This document shows positions 49,035-58,513 of a stretch of 64,000 nt of DNA, piece by piece. The stretch comes from Wenzhouxiangellaceae bacterium (GTDB lineage: Bacteria > Pseudomonadota > Gammaproteobacteria > Xanthomonadales > Wenzhouxiangellaceae). The notes under the pieces were generated by a model. It made no database searches. It saw nothing but the letters and a program-made list of their open reading frames with translations, and was not told the DNA's origin. A program made the position numbers and the translations under genes. Numbering within the stretch: position 1 is the first letter of the stretch; each line of letters begins with the position of its first letter. The stretch covers positions 1-64,000 of the forward strand of contig JANQPN010000052.1 in NCBI GenBank assembly GCA_028289455.1, written 5' to 3'.

Positions 49035-49568
49035 ATGACTGATGTGTCTATAGCAGTAATGGATAAACAGGCCGGGGTGACTGCCGGCCTGCAGCGTGGT
49101 GATGATGGTGGCGTAGCCCAATGCCGTCGCCTGCAGGCATATATTCTGGAAAACATCGCTTTGGCCAGGGCAATGCAGCTGGAAGTATGCGGAATTGACG
49201 ACGAAGGCGGGTTGCGGCTGACGGCGCCGTTGATCAGTAATATCAACGATAAGCAGAATGCTTTCGGCGGCTCCATCGGCAGCCTGTTGATGTTGTCAGG
49301 CTGGGGCTGGCTGCAGCTGGCCAATGAAGCCCATGGGTTTGGACGTAATGTGGTCATTCACAAAGCCCAGATAACTTTTGAGTTGCCGGTGACCGGTGAC
49401 TTGATAGCGGTTTGTTCTGCGCCGTCGGAATCTGCATGGCAACGCTACTCTGCGACTTATCAGAAACGCCAACGGGCGCGCCTGGCGTTGCAGCCGGTGC
49501 TGTTACAGTCTGATGGTACAGTTGCAGCCAGCATGCAGGCCGAGTATGTTGCTACACAGGTGAAATAA
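49035..49568 (+). CDS. YiiD C-terminal-like thioesterase domain protein
   Basis: 'GGLRLTAPLISNINDKQNAFGGSIGSLLMLSGWGWLQLANEAHG'. Confidence 0.72.
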   Translation: MTDVSIAVMDKQAGVTAGLQRGDDGGVAQCRRLQAYILENIALARAMQLEVCGIDDEGGLRLTAPLISNINDKQNAFGGSIGSLLMLSGWGWLQLANEAHGFGRNVVIHKAQITFELPVTGDLIAVCSAPSESAWQRYSATYQKRQRARLALQPVLLQSDGTVAASMQAEYVATQVK

Positions 49569-49577
49569 AGAAAGCCC

Positions 49578-50015
49578 ATGAACAAGTTTGAGAAAACTTC
49601 TACAAGCAGAAGCTGGCTGGTGGCATTGTTGACGGTTGTGCTGTTAAGCGCCTGCGGAACGTTGCCGAAAGAGCGCAAACAGGAGGAAACGCTTAACCTG
49701 TTTCACCAGACCCTGCGGTTCAGCGAATATGATGGTCTGGTCGGATTTATGGATACCGAATACCTGGAAGAAAATCCGATTACCCGGCTGGAGCTCAGCC
49801 GCTTAAAGCAGTTCCAGATTTCCGGTTACAAAGTCCGTAGTGTGGTTGCCAGTGAAGATGGCGAAACACTTAATCAGGTAATCGAACTGAGCATGTACAA
49901 CCGCCGGACAGCCACAGAGCGCCGGGTTTTGTACCATGAAATATGGCGCTGGCATGAGGATCTGGATGCCTGGCGGCTGCACTCCGGTTTGCCCAAGGTA
50001 ACCCAGGCGCTGTAA
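49578..50015 (+). CDS. Small lipoprotein, hypothetical
   Basis: 'VVLLSACGTLPKE' lipobox. Confidence 0.65.
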   Translation: MNKFEKTSTSRSWLVALLTVVLLSACGTLPKERKQEETLNLFHQTLRFSEYDGLVGFMDTEYLEENPITRLELSRLKQFQISGYKVRSVVASEDGETLNQVIELSMYNRRTATERRVLYHEIWRWHEDLDAWRLHSGLPKVTQAL

Positions 50016-50033
50016 ACCAGCGCTGCCGGTACA

Positions 50034-50663
50034 ATGGCCAGAACCACCAGGACAATTGCTGTAGTCAACCCCAAAGGCGGCTGCGGAAAAACCACCATAG
50101 CCACCAGTATGGCCGCATGGCTGGCATACGGGAACAGTGTTGCGCTGCTCGATATGGATCTGCAGCAGTCGGCCAGTGACTGGCTGCAGTTGCGTCTGCC
50201 GGATAACCCGGTTATCCATCCGGCACGGGGCAAGCCATGGCCACCGTCCGCACCGGTTGAGACCGATTATCTGATCATTGATGCGCCTGCCGGCATCAGC
50301 GGCAATCAGCTGGAAAAAATACTGGCTATCAGTGACCGCCTGCTGGTGCCGCTGTTGCCCTCACCGATAGATATGCGCACCGGCTGGCGGTTTCTGGATA
50401 ATCTGTTTCGCCAGCGCAAGGCCGGTGGTCACCGGTGTCAGATTGGGCTGGTGGCCAACAGAGCTAAAACCTGGACATTGATTTACCGGGAGTTGACCGG
50501 GTTTATTGATCAGTTCAAAGCGCCGTTTGTCACCCATCTCAGGGAGTCGATCAACTACATTCGTGCCGCAGAGACCGGCCTGGGTGTGGCCGAGCTGCCT
50601 TATTATCAATGCCGCCGCGACTGGCAGGAGTGGGAACCACTGATCCAGTGGGTCAGTAAATAA
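50034..50663 (+). CDS. ParA/MinD-family ATPase
   Basis: 'AVVNPKGGCGKTTIATSMAAWLA', 'LLDMDLQQSASDWLQLR'. Confidence 0.87.
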   Translation: MARTTRTIAVVNPKGGCGKTTIATSMAAWLAYGNSVALLDMDLQQSASDWLQLRLPDNPVIHPARGKPWPPSAPVETDYLIIDAPAGISGNQLEKILAISDRLLVPLLPSPIDMRTGWRFLDNLFRQRKAGGHRCQIGLVANRAKTWTLIYRELTGFIDQFKAPFVTHLRESINYIRAAETGLGVAELPYYQCRRDWQEWEPLIQWVSK

Positions 50664-50736
50664 CAGCTGTGCAATAGCTTGATTGCACCCTGATACAACC
50701 TTATCTAAGCTGAATAATCAGTTGTCTGGAGCCAAC

Positions 50737-51645
50737 ATGAGCCTTTCCGAACAAACACGCAGTAAGATCGAACAGCAAATCGCCAGCAACCGGGTTGTGT
50801 TGTATATGAAAGGCAACCCGCGCCAGCCGCAGTGCGGATTTTCAGCTAAAACAGCGGGTATTCTGGATGAGCTCTCACCCGGTTATTCCACCTTCGACGT
50901 ACTGGCTGATGAAGAAATTCGTCAGGGTATTAAGATTTACAGTGACTGGCCAACCATTCCACAGCTGTATATCGACGGCGAACTGATCGGCGGCTGCGAT
51001 ATTGTTACCGATATGTACAACAGCGGTGAACTGCATACAGCGCTGGGTCTGGAAGCGCCTGACCGCACCCCGCCGGAGATCAGCATTTCCGACCAGGCGG
51101 CAGAAAAGATTCGCATGGGAATGCAGGACCATACCGGCATGGCGCTGCATATGAGCATTGATGCCAACTGGCAGCCTCAGTTTGGTCTGCAACCGGCACA
51201 GGGCAATGAAATCAGTGCCAGCTCAAACGGCATTACGCTGTTGTTTGATCTGCAATCGGCGCAGCGTGCCCGCGGCGCTGTGATTGACTGGGTTGATGCT
51301 CTGGATGGCAGCGGCCTCGATGTGACCCTGCCGGCTGCTCCCGCACCGGTCAAGCCGATGCAGGCCGATGAACTGAAGCAGGCTATCGAGAACGGCACTG
51401 CGCCGTTAATCGTTGATGTGCGCAGCCAGCAGGACCGTGACAGCGTTGCGCCGATTACCGGCGCTATGGTGCTGGACCGTGATACGCTGACCGAGCTGCA
51501 GAACCGGCCGGCGGAAACGCCGATGGTGTTTGTCTGCAATGTCGGCAACAGCAGCCGCGGTGCGGCTGAGCATTTCCGCAAACTGGGCTTTACCGACGTT
51601 TACAACCTGCAGGGTGGAATGCAGGCATTCAACAGTACCGGCTAA
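50737..51645 (+). CDS. Grx4-type CGFS glutaredoxin, IscA-like middle domain, rhodanese domain
   Basis: 'GNPRQPQCGFSAKT', 'ISISDQAAEKIR...GITLLFDLQSAQRARGAVIDW', 'VFVCNVGNSSRGAAEHFRKLGFTDVYNLQGGMQAF'. Confidence 0.82.
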   Translation: MSLSEQTRSKIEQQIASNRVVLYMKGNPRQPQCGFSAKTAGILDELSPGYSTFDVLADEEIRQGIKIYSDWPTIPQLYIDGELIGGCDIVTDMYNSGELHTALGLEAPDRTPPEISISDQAAEKIRMGMQDHTGMALHMSIDANWQPQFGLQPAQGNEISASSNGITLLFDLQSAQRARGAVIDWVDALDGSGLDVTLPAAPAPVKPMQADELKQAIENGTAPLIVDVRSQQDRDSVAPITGAMVLDRDTLTELQNRPAETPMVFVCNVGNSSRGAAEHFRKLGFTDVYNLQGGMQAFNSTG

Positions 51646-51847
51646 GCATCAGCCGCAATTGGAGGCTGCCGAAACACGCGGCTGCCTTCCTGTAACCATA
51701 CCCGTTTTAATTGCTTATCGCTGCATAGTCTCGGTTTATCACAGCCTTGCGTTTAGCAGGGCATCCGGCAGGATGGAAGCCGATTGCCCGGGCGCAGTTG
51801 TGTGCTAACTTTGCGTGTGTTCTTTTCTATAAGAAACGGTCACAGCA

Positions 51848-53203
51848 ATGCATAGCAAAACAATAATTACTCTGTTTGTCTCACTCTCTATGATCATCTC
51901 AGCTGCTGCAGCTGGAGAATTACCGCGCAAAGCGTTTATGGGAATTGGCGGGCAGCCGGCTGAGGATGGACTGCGGGTAACGATATTGCTGGAGCAGGCT
52001 ACAGGTAGTATGGCCGGGATTCAGCGTGGGGATGTCATCAAAACCGTTAACAATCGTTCCATCAGCGATATGCAGTCGCTGATTGCCGGTGTGGCGGGTA
52101 TGAATGCCGGTGACCAGGCTTCGTTTGAGGTGATTCGGGAAGGCCGGGAGCTGTCGCTCAGCGCCGCTGCCACTGGTCGGCCTATGGAGACTTCCGATAA
52201 TTTCTCAGTGGAATACGGACAGGTTGAATTCGGCAATGAACGGCTGCGCTCGATTCTGTACCGGCCGGCAATGATTGAATCGCCGCCGGTGGTGTTTTTT
52301 ATTCAGGGTTTTGGTTGTGGCTCGATTGATTACGGCACCAGCCCCGGACAAACCACGGCACAGCTGGTGCGTGCTTATGCGGAAAGTGGTTTTGCGGTTT
52401 TTCGCATGGAAAAACCCGGAATGGGTGACAGCATAGGAGAACTGGATTGCCTCAGCATCGATTTTCCGACAGAGCTTGAGGCCTATGCAGCCGGCCTCAA
52501 GACTTTACGCGGCCTGCCCGATATAGATACCGGTAATATCTTTTTATTCGGACACTCGCTGGGAGCAACAGCTGCGCCCTTGCTGGCTCAACGCTATGAC
52601 ACCCGCGGAATTATCGCATTTGGTTCAGTGGCCAAGCCCTGGGATGAGTATCTGGTTGATATATTTCGTGAACAGGCTTTAAGGACAGGTGTTGACCCGT
52701 TGGAAGTGAGCAGGCGGGCGGCATTGGCAAAGCCGTTCCTGTATGACTTGATCGTGCAGAAAATGAATTGGGAACAACTGGCCCAGCGTCACTCCGAAGC
52801 GTTAAACATGGCATTGTTCGGTAATACACCGGGGATGCTGTTTGATCGCGACTACCGTTTTCTGGCCAGCCTGGGAAGCATAGATCTGTTTGAAGCCTGG
52901 GCGGAATACCCTGAGCCGGTTCTGGCTGTTTACGGCAGTTACGACATTCAGGCGATATCCGATGAAGGTGCACGCACCACAGCACAAATCGTCAATGCTT
53001 ATCATCCGGGTAATGGCACAGTTTTGATTATGGAGCAGACCGAGCATGGTTTTGCGCGTTACCCAGGTACTTTTGAAGAATACGTTCAGGAGCGCGATCA
53101 GGGCCGTTGGACTGCTGCCCGGATGGGAGAGCTATACGACCCTAGAGTGCATCAGGAAACCATTCAGTGGATGCGGAATGTGCTGACTACAGAGCACGGC
53201 TGA
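51848..53203 (+). CDS. PDZ domain plus alpha/beta hydrolase secreted protein
   Basis: PDZ-like 'GSMAGIQRGDVIKTVNNRSISDMQSLIAGV'; hydrolase 'IFLFGHSLGATAAPLLAQ'. Confidence 0.8.
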   Translation: MHSKTIITLFVSLSMIISAAAAGELPRKAFMGIGGQPAEDGLRVTILLEQATGSMAGIQRGDVIKTVNNRSISDMQSLIAGVAGMNAGDQASFEVIREGRELSLSAAATGRPMETSDNFSVEYGQVEFGNERLRSILYRPAMIESPPVVFFIQGFGCGSIDYGTSPGQTTAQLVRAYAESGFAVFRMEKPGMGDSIGELDCLSIDFPTELEAYAAGLKTLRGLPDIDTGNIFLFGHSLGATAAPLLAQRYDTRGIIAFGSVAKPWDEYLVDIFREQALRTGVDPLEVSRRAALAKPFLYDLIVQKMNWEQLAQRHSEALNMALFGNTPGMLFDRDYRFLASLGSIDLFEAWAEYPEPVLAVYGSYDIQAISDEGARTTAQIVNAYHPGNGTVLIMEQTEHGFARYPGTFEEYVQERDQGRWTAARMGELYDPRVHQETIQWMRNVLTTEHG

Positions 53204-53307
53204 TGACCGGTGAGTATCAGGATACGGGTAAGGTGGCGGAAAAACTGATGCCAGGCATCGAATGATCAGCCGGGCACAGGCAATAAACTCTAATAAAGCC
53301 CGCGGGT

Positions 53308-55494
53308 ATGACAAACAAAATCAATCGCAGAGATTTTATTAAATATACCGGTGCGGGGACGGGCTCACTGATAGTCGCGTTGTATGCACCAGAACTCTTG
53401 GCACAGGAAAATACCGGCGCCATTCATCAGTTTGTGGAAGTCGGCACAGATAATAAAATTCTTATCCGCATAAACCGTCCTGAAATGGGACAGGGCACCA
53501 GTACCTCCATGCCAATGCTGATAGCCGATGAAATGGATGCTGATTGGGGCCTGATCAGTGTGGAGTGGGCGCCAGTGAGTGCTGCATTCAATACCTCACC
53601 ACTGGTTTATGGTGTCGGCGGCAGTGCCTCAGTGCGCGAGTCTTTTGACGAGTTGCGCATTATCGGCGCCGGCATCAGAGCATTGATGGTCGGGTGCGCA
53701 GCCAGGCAATGGGGTGTGCCGGCGCACCGCTGTGCAACCAGAAGCAGCTATGTAATCCATCCAGACAGACAACAAAAATCAAGTTACGGGTCGTTGGTGG
53801 AAAAGGCTTCTGCTATGCCTTTTCCTGAAGATATCGCACTGAAGAAAGAACACCAGAGAACCATCATCGGGCAGCGCCTTAAATCGATTGACAGTAAAGA
53901 AAAAGTGATCGGGCAGGCAGCTTTTGGAATCGATGTTGAAGTACCGGGTGCATTGGTGGGGGCTGTTATCCGCAGTCCGGTACGTGGCGGGAAGCTGATA
54001 GATTTCGATGCTGCCGAAGCCCTGAAAATAGAAGGCGTAAAGCTGATCAAAGCAGTGGAGACAGGCGTTGGGATTGTTGCAGAAAGCTATTGGCAGGTTA
54101 ATAAAGCAAAAAACAGCGTCGAGATAAATTGGGATAACGGGCCATTGGGCTCACAATCTACCGAAACGATTCGCCAGCGTTTTTGGGATGCGATGGATGA
54201 ACAACCGACATTTCATCCGTATGCAGACAACCAGCTGGTCAAGGACCTGCAAAATAATCCGGCAACCCAAAGCAGGGAATACGAAGTGCCGTATGCAGCG
54301 CATGCTGCGCTTGAACCGATGAATTGCACGGCGCACTTTGCGGGCGACCTTATTGAGTTATGGGTACCCGTACAAAACCCGTTTTATGTCAAACGCTCAG
54401 TGGCCAGATTTACCGGCTATTCTCAGGATCAGATAAAAGTCCACCCGCAACTGATGGGCGGCAGTTTTGGTAGAAAATTCACCTCCGATTACCTTCAGGA
54501 TGCCGTTGAACTTTCAAAAGCGGCAGCTGCTCCGGTAAAAGTGATCTGGAGCAGGGAAGATGATACCCGGCAAAGCCCGTACCGGACATTTTGCGCGGCC
54601 CGGATAGCCGCTGCAGTTGATGGTTCTGGCCTTCCCAAAGACGGCGTTGATATTCAAATCTCGGGGACATCATTCAGGGCCTGGAATGATGATGCCACTC
54701 AATCAATCATAGACAATGAACACAGCTATGACGGTTCAATGGTGGAAGGGATTTGCCCGCCTCAATACCGTTTTCCCAAGGTGAGTTTACGCCAATACAA
54801 TGTTGATCCAGGCATTAAAACCATGTGGTGGAGATCGGTCAGCAATTCATTTACAGCATTCTTTATGGAAAGTTATATCGATGAGCTGGCAGCATTGGCT
54901 GAGATTGATCCGATTGAATACCGGATAAAACTGTACCGGTTGGCCAACCCCTGGCCTCCCGGTAACACCCGGCAGGGATTCAACCCTGAAACCATGCAAA
55001 TTGATGTCATGGTGAATACCCTGCATAAGCTGAAAGAGGTTTCAGATTGGGATGCCAAAAGGAAAGCCGGCACTGCGATTGGCATGGCATGCTGGTACAG
55101 CTTTGGATCATATGTTGCTCAGGCGGTGGAACTGCGCCGAAAAGATGATCGACTTCATATCGATAAAGTTTATGCAGTTGTTGATTGTGGCCTGGCAGTT
55201 AATCCAAATATTATTGAGCAACAAATACAGGGCAGTATCATGTTTGCCCTGGGGCCGGTGGTTAAGTCGGCAATTACCTTTGATGACGGCCGTGTGGAGC
55301 AGTCAAACTTTCATGATTATCAGGTGATACGGATGCAGGACGCGCCTAAGGTAGATGTCCACATTCTGGAAAACAGTGAGCAAATCGGTGGTATCGGTGA
55401 GCCCGGCGTACCGCCGGTTGCACCGGCAGTTGCCAATGCCGTATTCGCGGCTACCGGTAATAGAATCAGAAAGCTGCCGCTTGGATTAAATTGA
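53308..55494 (+). CDS. Xanthine dehydrogenase-family molybdopterin-binding (isoquinoline 1-oxidoreductase beta-like) subunit
   Basis: TAT-like start 'NRRDFIKYTGAGTG'; 'RPEMGQGTSTSMPMLIADEMD', 'LMGGSFGRKF', 'IGEPGVPPVAPAVANAVFAATG'. Confidence 0.88.
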   Translation: MTNKINRRDFIKYTGAGTGSLIVALYAPELLAQENTGAIHQFVEVGTDNKILIRINRPEMGQGTSTSMPMLIADEMDADWGLISVEWAPVSAAFNTSPLVYGVGGSASVRESFDELRIIGAGIRALMVGCAARQWGVPAHRCATRSSYVIHPDRQQKSSYGSLVEKASAMPFPEDIALKKEHQRTIIGQRLKSIDSKEKVIGQAAFGIDVEVPGALVGAVIRSPVRGGKLIDFDAAEALKIEGVKLIKAVETGVGIVAESYWQVNKAKNSVEINWDNGPLGSQSTETIRQRFWDAMDEQPTFHPYADNQLVKDLQNNPATQSREYEVPYAAHAALEPMNCTAHFAGDLIELWVPVQNPFYVKRSVARFTGYSQDQIKVHPQLMGGSFGRKFTSDYLQDAVELSKAAAAPVKVIWSREDDTRQSPYRTFCAARIAAAVDGSGLPKDGVDIQISGTSFRAWNDDATQSIIDNEHSYDGSMVEGICPPQYRFPKVSLRQYNVDPGIKTMWWRSVSNSFTAFFMESYIDELAALAEIDPIEYRIKLYRLANPWPPGNTRQGFNPETMQIDVMVNTLHKLKEVSDWDAKRKAGTAIGMACWYSFGSYVAQAVELRRKDDRLHIDKVYAVVDCGLAVNPNIIEQQIQGSIMFALGPVVKSAITFDDGRVEQSNFHDYQVIRMQDAPKVDVHILENSEQIGGIGEPGVPPVAPAVANAVFAATGNRIRKLPLGLN

Positions 55495-55601
55495 CCTGCC
55501 GACAGGCGCATTAACGAACCCGCCCGGTCAAGCTTACGGCACGGCTCAATCAGCTGTGCCAGTGGATTTCCGTCTGGCCTCCAAACAAAAAATATTGCTG
55601 T

Positions 55602-56381
55602 TCAAACAGCAAATTCTGCAACTACCGGGGCATGATCGGAAGGACGCTCCCAGCGGCGTGGTTCCTTATCTACGATACTGCTACTGCATTGCGCCGCCAG
55701 AGCGGTTGAAGCCAGTACCAGGTCGATTCTCAGCCCCATATTGCGACGGAATGCAGCCTGGCGATAATCCCACCAGCTGTAGGTCTCCGCTTCCTGATCA
55801 AACTGGCGGAAGGTATCGACATAACCCATATCCAGCAATCGCTGCAGTGCCGCCCGCTCCGGCTTGGAACATAGGATCTGATCGCGCCAGGCATCCGGGT
55901 CGTGGATGTCGGCATCGGCCGGTGCAATGTTGAAGTCACCCATCACCACCAGTTTGTCATGTCTGGCAGTTTCATCTTCTATCCAGTTGTTCACCCGCTT
56001 AAGCCAGTCGAGCTTGTAGTCGTATTTCTCATCCCCTACGGCTTTGCCGTTGACCACATACAGATTGATGACCCGTATGCCGTTGACCGTGCCGGCGATT
56101 ATGCGGCGGTGTTCATCGGTTACATTCGGGGGGTCGGTGATGATGTCTTCAGCCGGTGCTTTGCTCAGCAGCGCCACACCGTTATAGGTCGGTTGCCCGC
56201 TGAAGGCTACCTGGTAACCGGCATCCCGTATGGCATCTGCAGGAAATTTCTCATCGGTCATCTTGGTTTCCTGCAGACCGAGCACATCCACTGGATTGGT
56301 TTCCAGCCATTGCAGAACGTGCGGCAGGCGGACATTCAGTGAATTAACATTCCAGCTGGCGATGCTTATGTTGTTGCTCAT
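55602..56381 (-). CDS. xthA: Exodeoxyribonuclease III
   Basis: 'SIASWNVNSLNVRLPHVLQWL', 'VLGLQETKMTDEKFP', 'MGDFNIAPADADIHDP', 'RWERPSDHAPV'. Confidence 0.92.
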   Translation of the reverse strand: MSNNISIASWNVNSLNVRLPHVLQWLETNPVDVLGLQETKMTDEKFPADAIRDAGYQVAFSGQPTYNGVALLSKAPAEDIITDPPNVTDEHRRIIAGTVNGIRVINLYVVNGKAVGDEKYDYKLDWLKRVNNWIEDETARHDKLVVMGDFNIAPADADIHDPDAWRDQILCSKPERAALQRLLDMGYVDTFRQFDQEAETYSWWDYRQAAFRRNMGLRIDLVLASTALAAQCSSSIVDKEPRRWERPSDHAPVVAEFAV

Positions 56382-56725
56382 TCCTGTTCTTCCCAGTTGT
56401 AATCAAAAGTGATTTCTTCATCTTTATCGATTTTACGCAATGCATACAGATCTGCATTCCAGAAATCTGCATTTGGCTTGTCTGAATGATTCAGAAAACG
56501 CATTTCATTCTTGCCGTCAATGCCTTCCCATTGATCCAGTTCTTCATCCAGCAGCCACAGTACGTGCATACCGTCATTCTCGGTGGGCTGGCCCTCGTAA
56601 GTGCCGATGTAGGCACCTTCACCGATGGTATCGCGGGCAAATAAGCCACGCCCGTGAATTGGTGATTTGCCCACATAAGCATTGGGGTTGTTGTCGTATC
56701 TGGCTGCTTTCCTGCGTGCTTTCAT
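56378..56725 (-). CDS. SET-domain protein
   Basis: 'SPIHGRGLFARDTIGEGAYIGTYEG', 'RFLNHSDKPNADF', 'DEEITFDYNW'. Confidence 0.87.
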   Translation of the reverse strand: MKARRKAARYDNNPNAYVGKSPIHGRGLFARDTIGEGAYIGTYEGQPTENDGMHVLWLLDEELDQWEGIDGKNEMRFLNHSDKPNADFWNADLYALRKIDKDEEITFDYNWEEQE

Positions 56726-56795
56726 AATACCGATTGTCTGGACAATTACGCTAAACGCGTTATCTTAGCGGCAATCCGGCTGCAGTTAAAAATTC

Positions 56796-57281
56796 ATGCA
56801 TAAAACACCAGAAAATATTCGCCTGATGCTCGTGCCGTTTCAGCAGCTGTCAACAGCTCAGTTATATGCACTGCTTAAACTGCGCTGCGAAGTGTTTGTC
56901 GTCGAGCAGGAATGTATTTATCAGGATATCGATGGGCTGGATGAGGTTGCCATGCATCTGCTGGTTGCTGATGTTTCAGCGCAACTGCTGGCCTATGCGC
57001 GCATATTGCCGCCCAGTACCGCCTTCCAAGAAGCTGCCATCGGCCGGATTGTGACCCACCGGAGCTGGCGAGGAAAAGGATATGGGCGGTGGTTAATCAG
57101 CCAAAGTGTTGAGTCTGCGCGGCAGCTTTATCCGGAAAAAGGCATACGTATCGGCGCACAGGCCCATCTGCAGGATTTCTATCAGGATTGTGGTTTTGAA
57201 ACGGTGGGTGAGCCTTATGATGAGGACGGCATTTTACATGTGGAAATGCTGTGGTCGGGAACGCCACAGACTGAACAGTGA
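56796..57281 (+). CDS. GNAT-family N-acetyltransferase (ElaA-like)
   Basis: 'LYALLKLRCEVFVVEQECIYQDIDGLD', 'IGRIVTHRSWRGKGYGRWLI'. Confidence 0.87.
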   Translation: MHKTPENIRLMLVPFQQLSTAQLYALLKLRCEVFVVEQECIYQDIDGLDEVAMHLLVADVSAQLLAYARILPPSTAFQEAAIGRIVTHRSWRGKGYGRWLISQSVESARQLYPEKGIRIGAQAHLQDFYQDCGFETVGEPYDEDGILHVEMLWSGTPQTEQ

Positions 57282-57305
57282 ACCTCCCGGGCTTCCCGGG
57301 AGGTT
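57281..57305. terminator. Bidirectional terminator hairpin AACCTCCCGGG-CTT-CCCGGGAGGTT
   Basis: Perfect 11-bp arms between convergent genes. Confidence 0.7.
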
Positions 57306-57318
57306 GAAAATACAGGGG

Positions 57319-57903
57319 TTATCTGAACAGAGAAAAACCTGCTACGGAACCGCCGCTGCGTGAACTGCTGCGTGAGCCGCGGCTGCTGCGCCGCCGCCGG
57401 CGCATTCTGGAGTGCAGTTCTTTACGACGCCCATGGGCCCAGTCTGCCTTGTCCATGGTATCGACTTCTTCACCGCGCCGGGTGGCTTCGGCAGAACGGT
57501 AAACACAGAAGTCATTGTAGGCTTCAATTTCGTGTTTCAGCTGCCGGCAGATCAGTTCGATCATGATGGCATCATCAAGATAACCCAGCCCCGGAATATT
57601 GTCCGGAATAAGATCTTCGGGATCAGCGAAATAAGCCAGTGCGCTGAGTACCCGGCCGCGCTCTGGTTCTTCCAGATCCCAGCCTTTGTCTTCCAGCATG
57701 GAGATCAAAGTGCCCAGTTTGCCGATGCGCTCGCTGATAAAGTCCGGTGTTTCAGATTCATCAACATCTTTCAGCACGCTTTTAGCCTGCGATAGGATCG
57801 TTTCCGGCGACAAAGTCTTCATCGCGCTGCTGGCTTTGGTCATTACCTGTTTAAAGTGCGTCAGATCAGATTCTGACAGATCGAAGGTTATTCTCATGCT
57901 CAT
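57319..57903 (-). CDS. YkvA/DUF1232-family protein
   Basis: 'VLSALAYFADPEDLIPDNIPGLGYLDDAIMIELICRQL'. Confidence 0.8.
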   Translation of the reverse strand: MSMRITFDLSESDLTHFKQVMTKASSAMKTLSPETILSQAKSVLKDVDESETPDFISERIGKLGTLISMLEDKGWDLEEPERGRVLSALAYFADPEDLIPDNIPGLGYLDDAIMIELICRQLKHEIEAYNDFCVYRSAEATRRGEEVDTMDKADWAHGRRKELHSRMRRRRRSSRGSRSSSRSGGSVAGFSLFR

Positions 57904-58004
57904 GATGATTATCCGTGATTAATGTTGACTACGTTAGCGGCACGCTGTGAAGTCGTCAAATGCCGGTTCAATTAGAACTGGATTGGGTAAATAATTCAAC
58001 TGTT

Positions 58005-58403
58005 TCAGGCATTAGCGGCGGTGTTGATAAACAACCCCAGCACGCTGGCAAACCCGACCAGCCAGAAAACCGAGCGCATGCCGGCCCAGTCGCGCAGATA
58101 GCATATGCCGTATAGTATCCGTGCAGCGATAAAGGTTATTGCATAGATATTGATGGTCTGCTGATCAAGGGATAACTGCTGGGCAATAATCACTGCAGCG
58201 GCAAATGCCGGAAAAGCTTCAAAGGAATTTAACTGAGCCCAATGCGCGCGCCGCTGATGACCTTGAACAGATTCAAGGAACTCCCGGGGCTTTTGATTAT
58301 CGTAACGTTTTCCAGTGCCGGTTTTGGCGATGCCGGTGAAAATGTAGGGCATTACTGCGGCGGCGAACACACACCAATAGGCAATGGTCATAACTGTTTC
58401 CAT
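58005..58403 (-). CDS. MAPEG-family membrane protein
   Basis: 'RRAHWAQLNSFEAFPAFAAAVIIAQQ', 'ARILYGICYLRDWAGMRSVFW'. Confidence 0.82.
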   Translation of the reverse strand: METVMTIAYWCVFAAAVMPYIFTGIAKTGTGKRYDNQKPREFLESVQGHQRRAHWAQLNSFEAFPAFAAAVIIAQQLSLDQQTINIYAITFIAARILYGICYLRDWAGMRSVFWLVGFASVLGLFINTAANA

Positions 58404-58513
58404 GGTTACAGGTGTTTACCATTGTAGCGGAAACAGGCACATGACAGCTGTGCGTATTGCCAGTAGTATGTCGCGCTGCTTGTGCGCATGGACTTAAGGA
58501 TAGACCACTAGTT

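Noticed and set aside
50034-50663. ParA ATPase as a sign of a plasmid or mobile element
   Set aside because: No ParB, replication or transfer genes nearby; flanks look chromosomal and ParA-like orphans are common.
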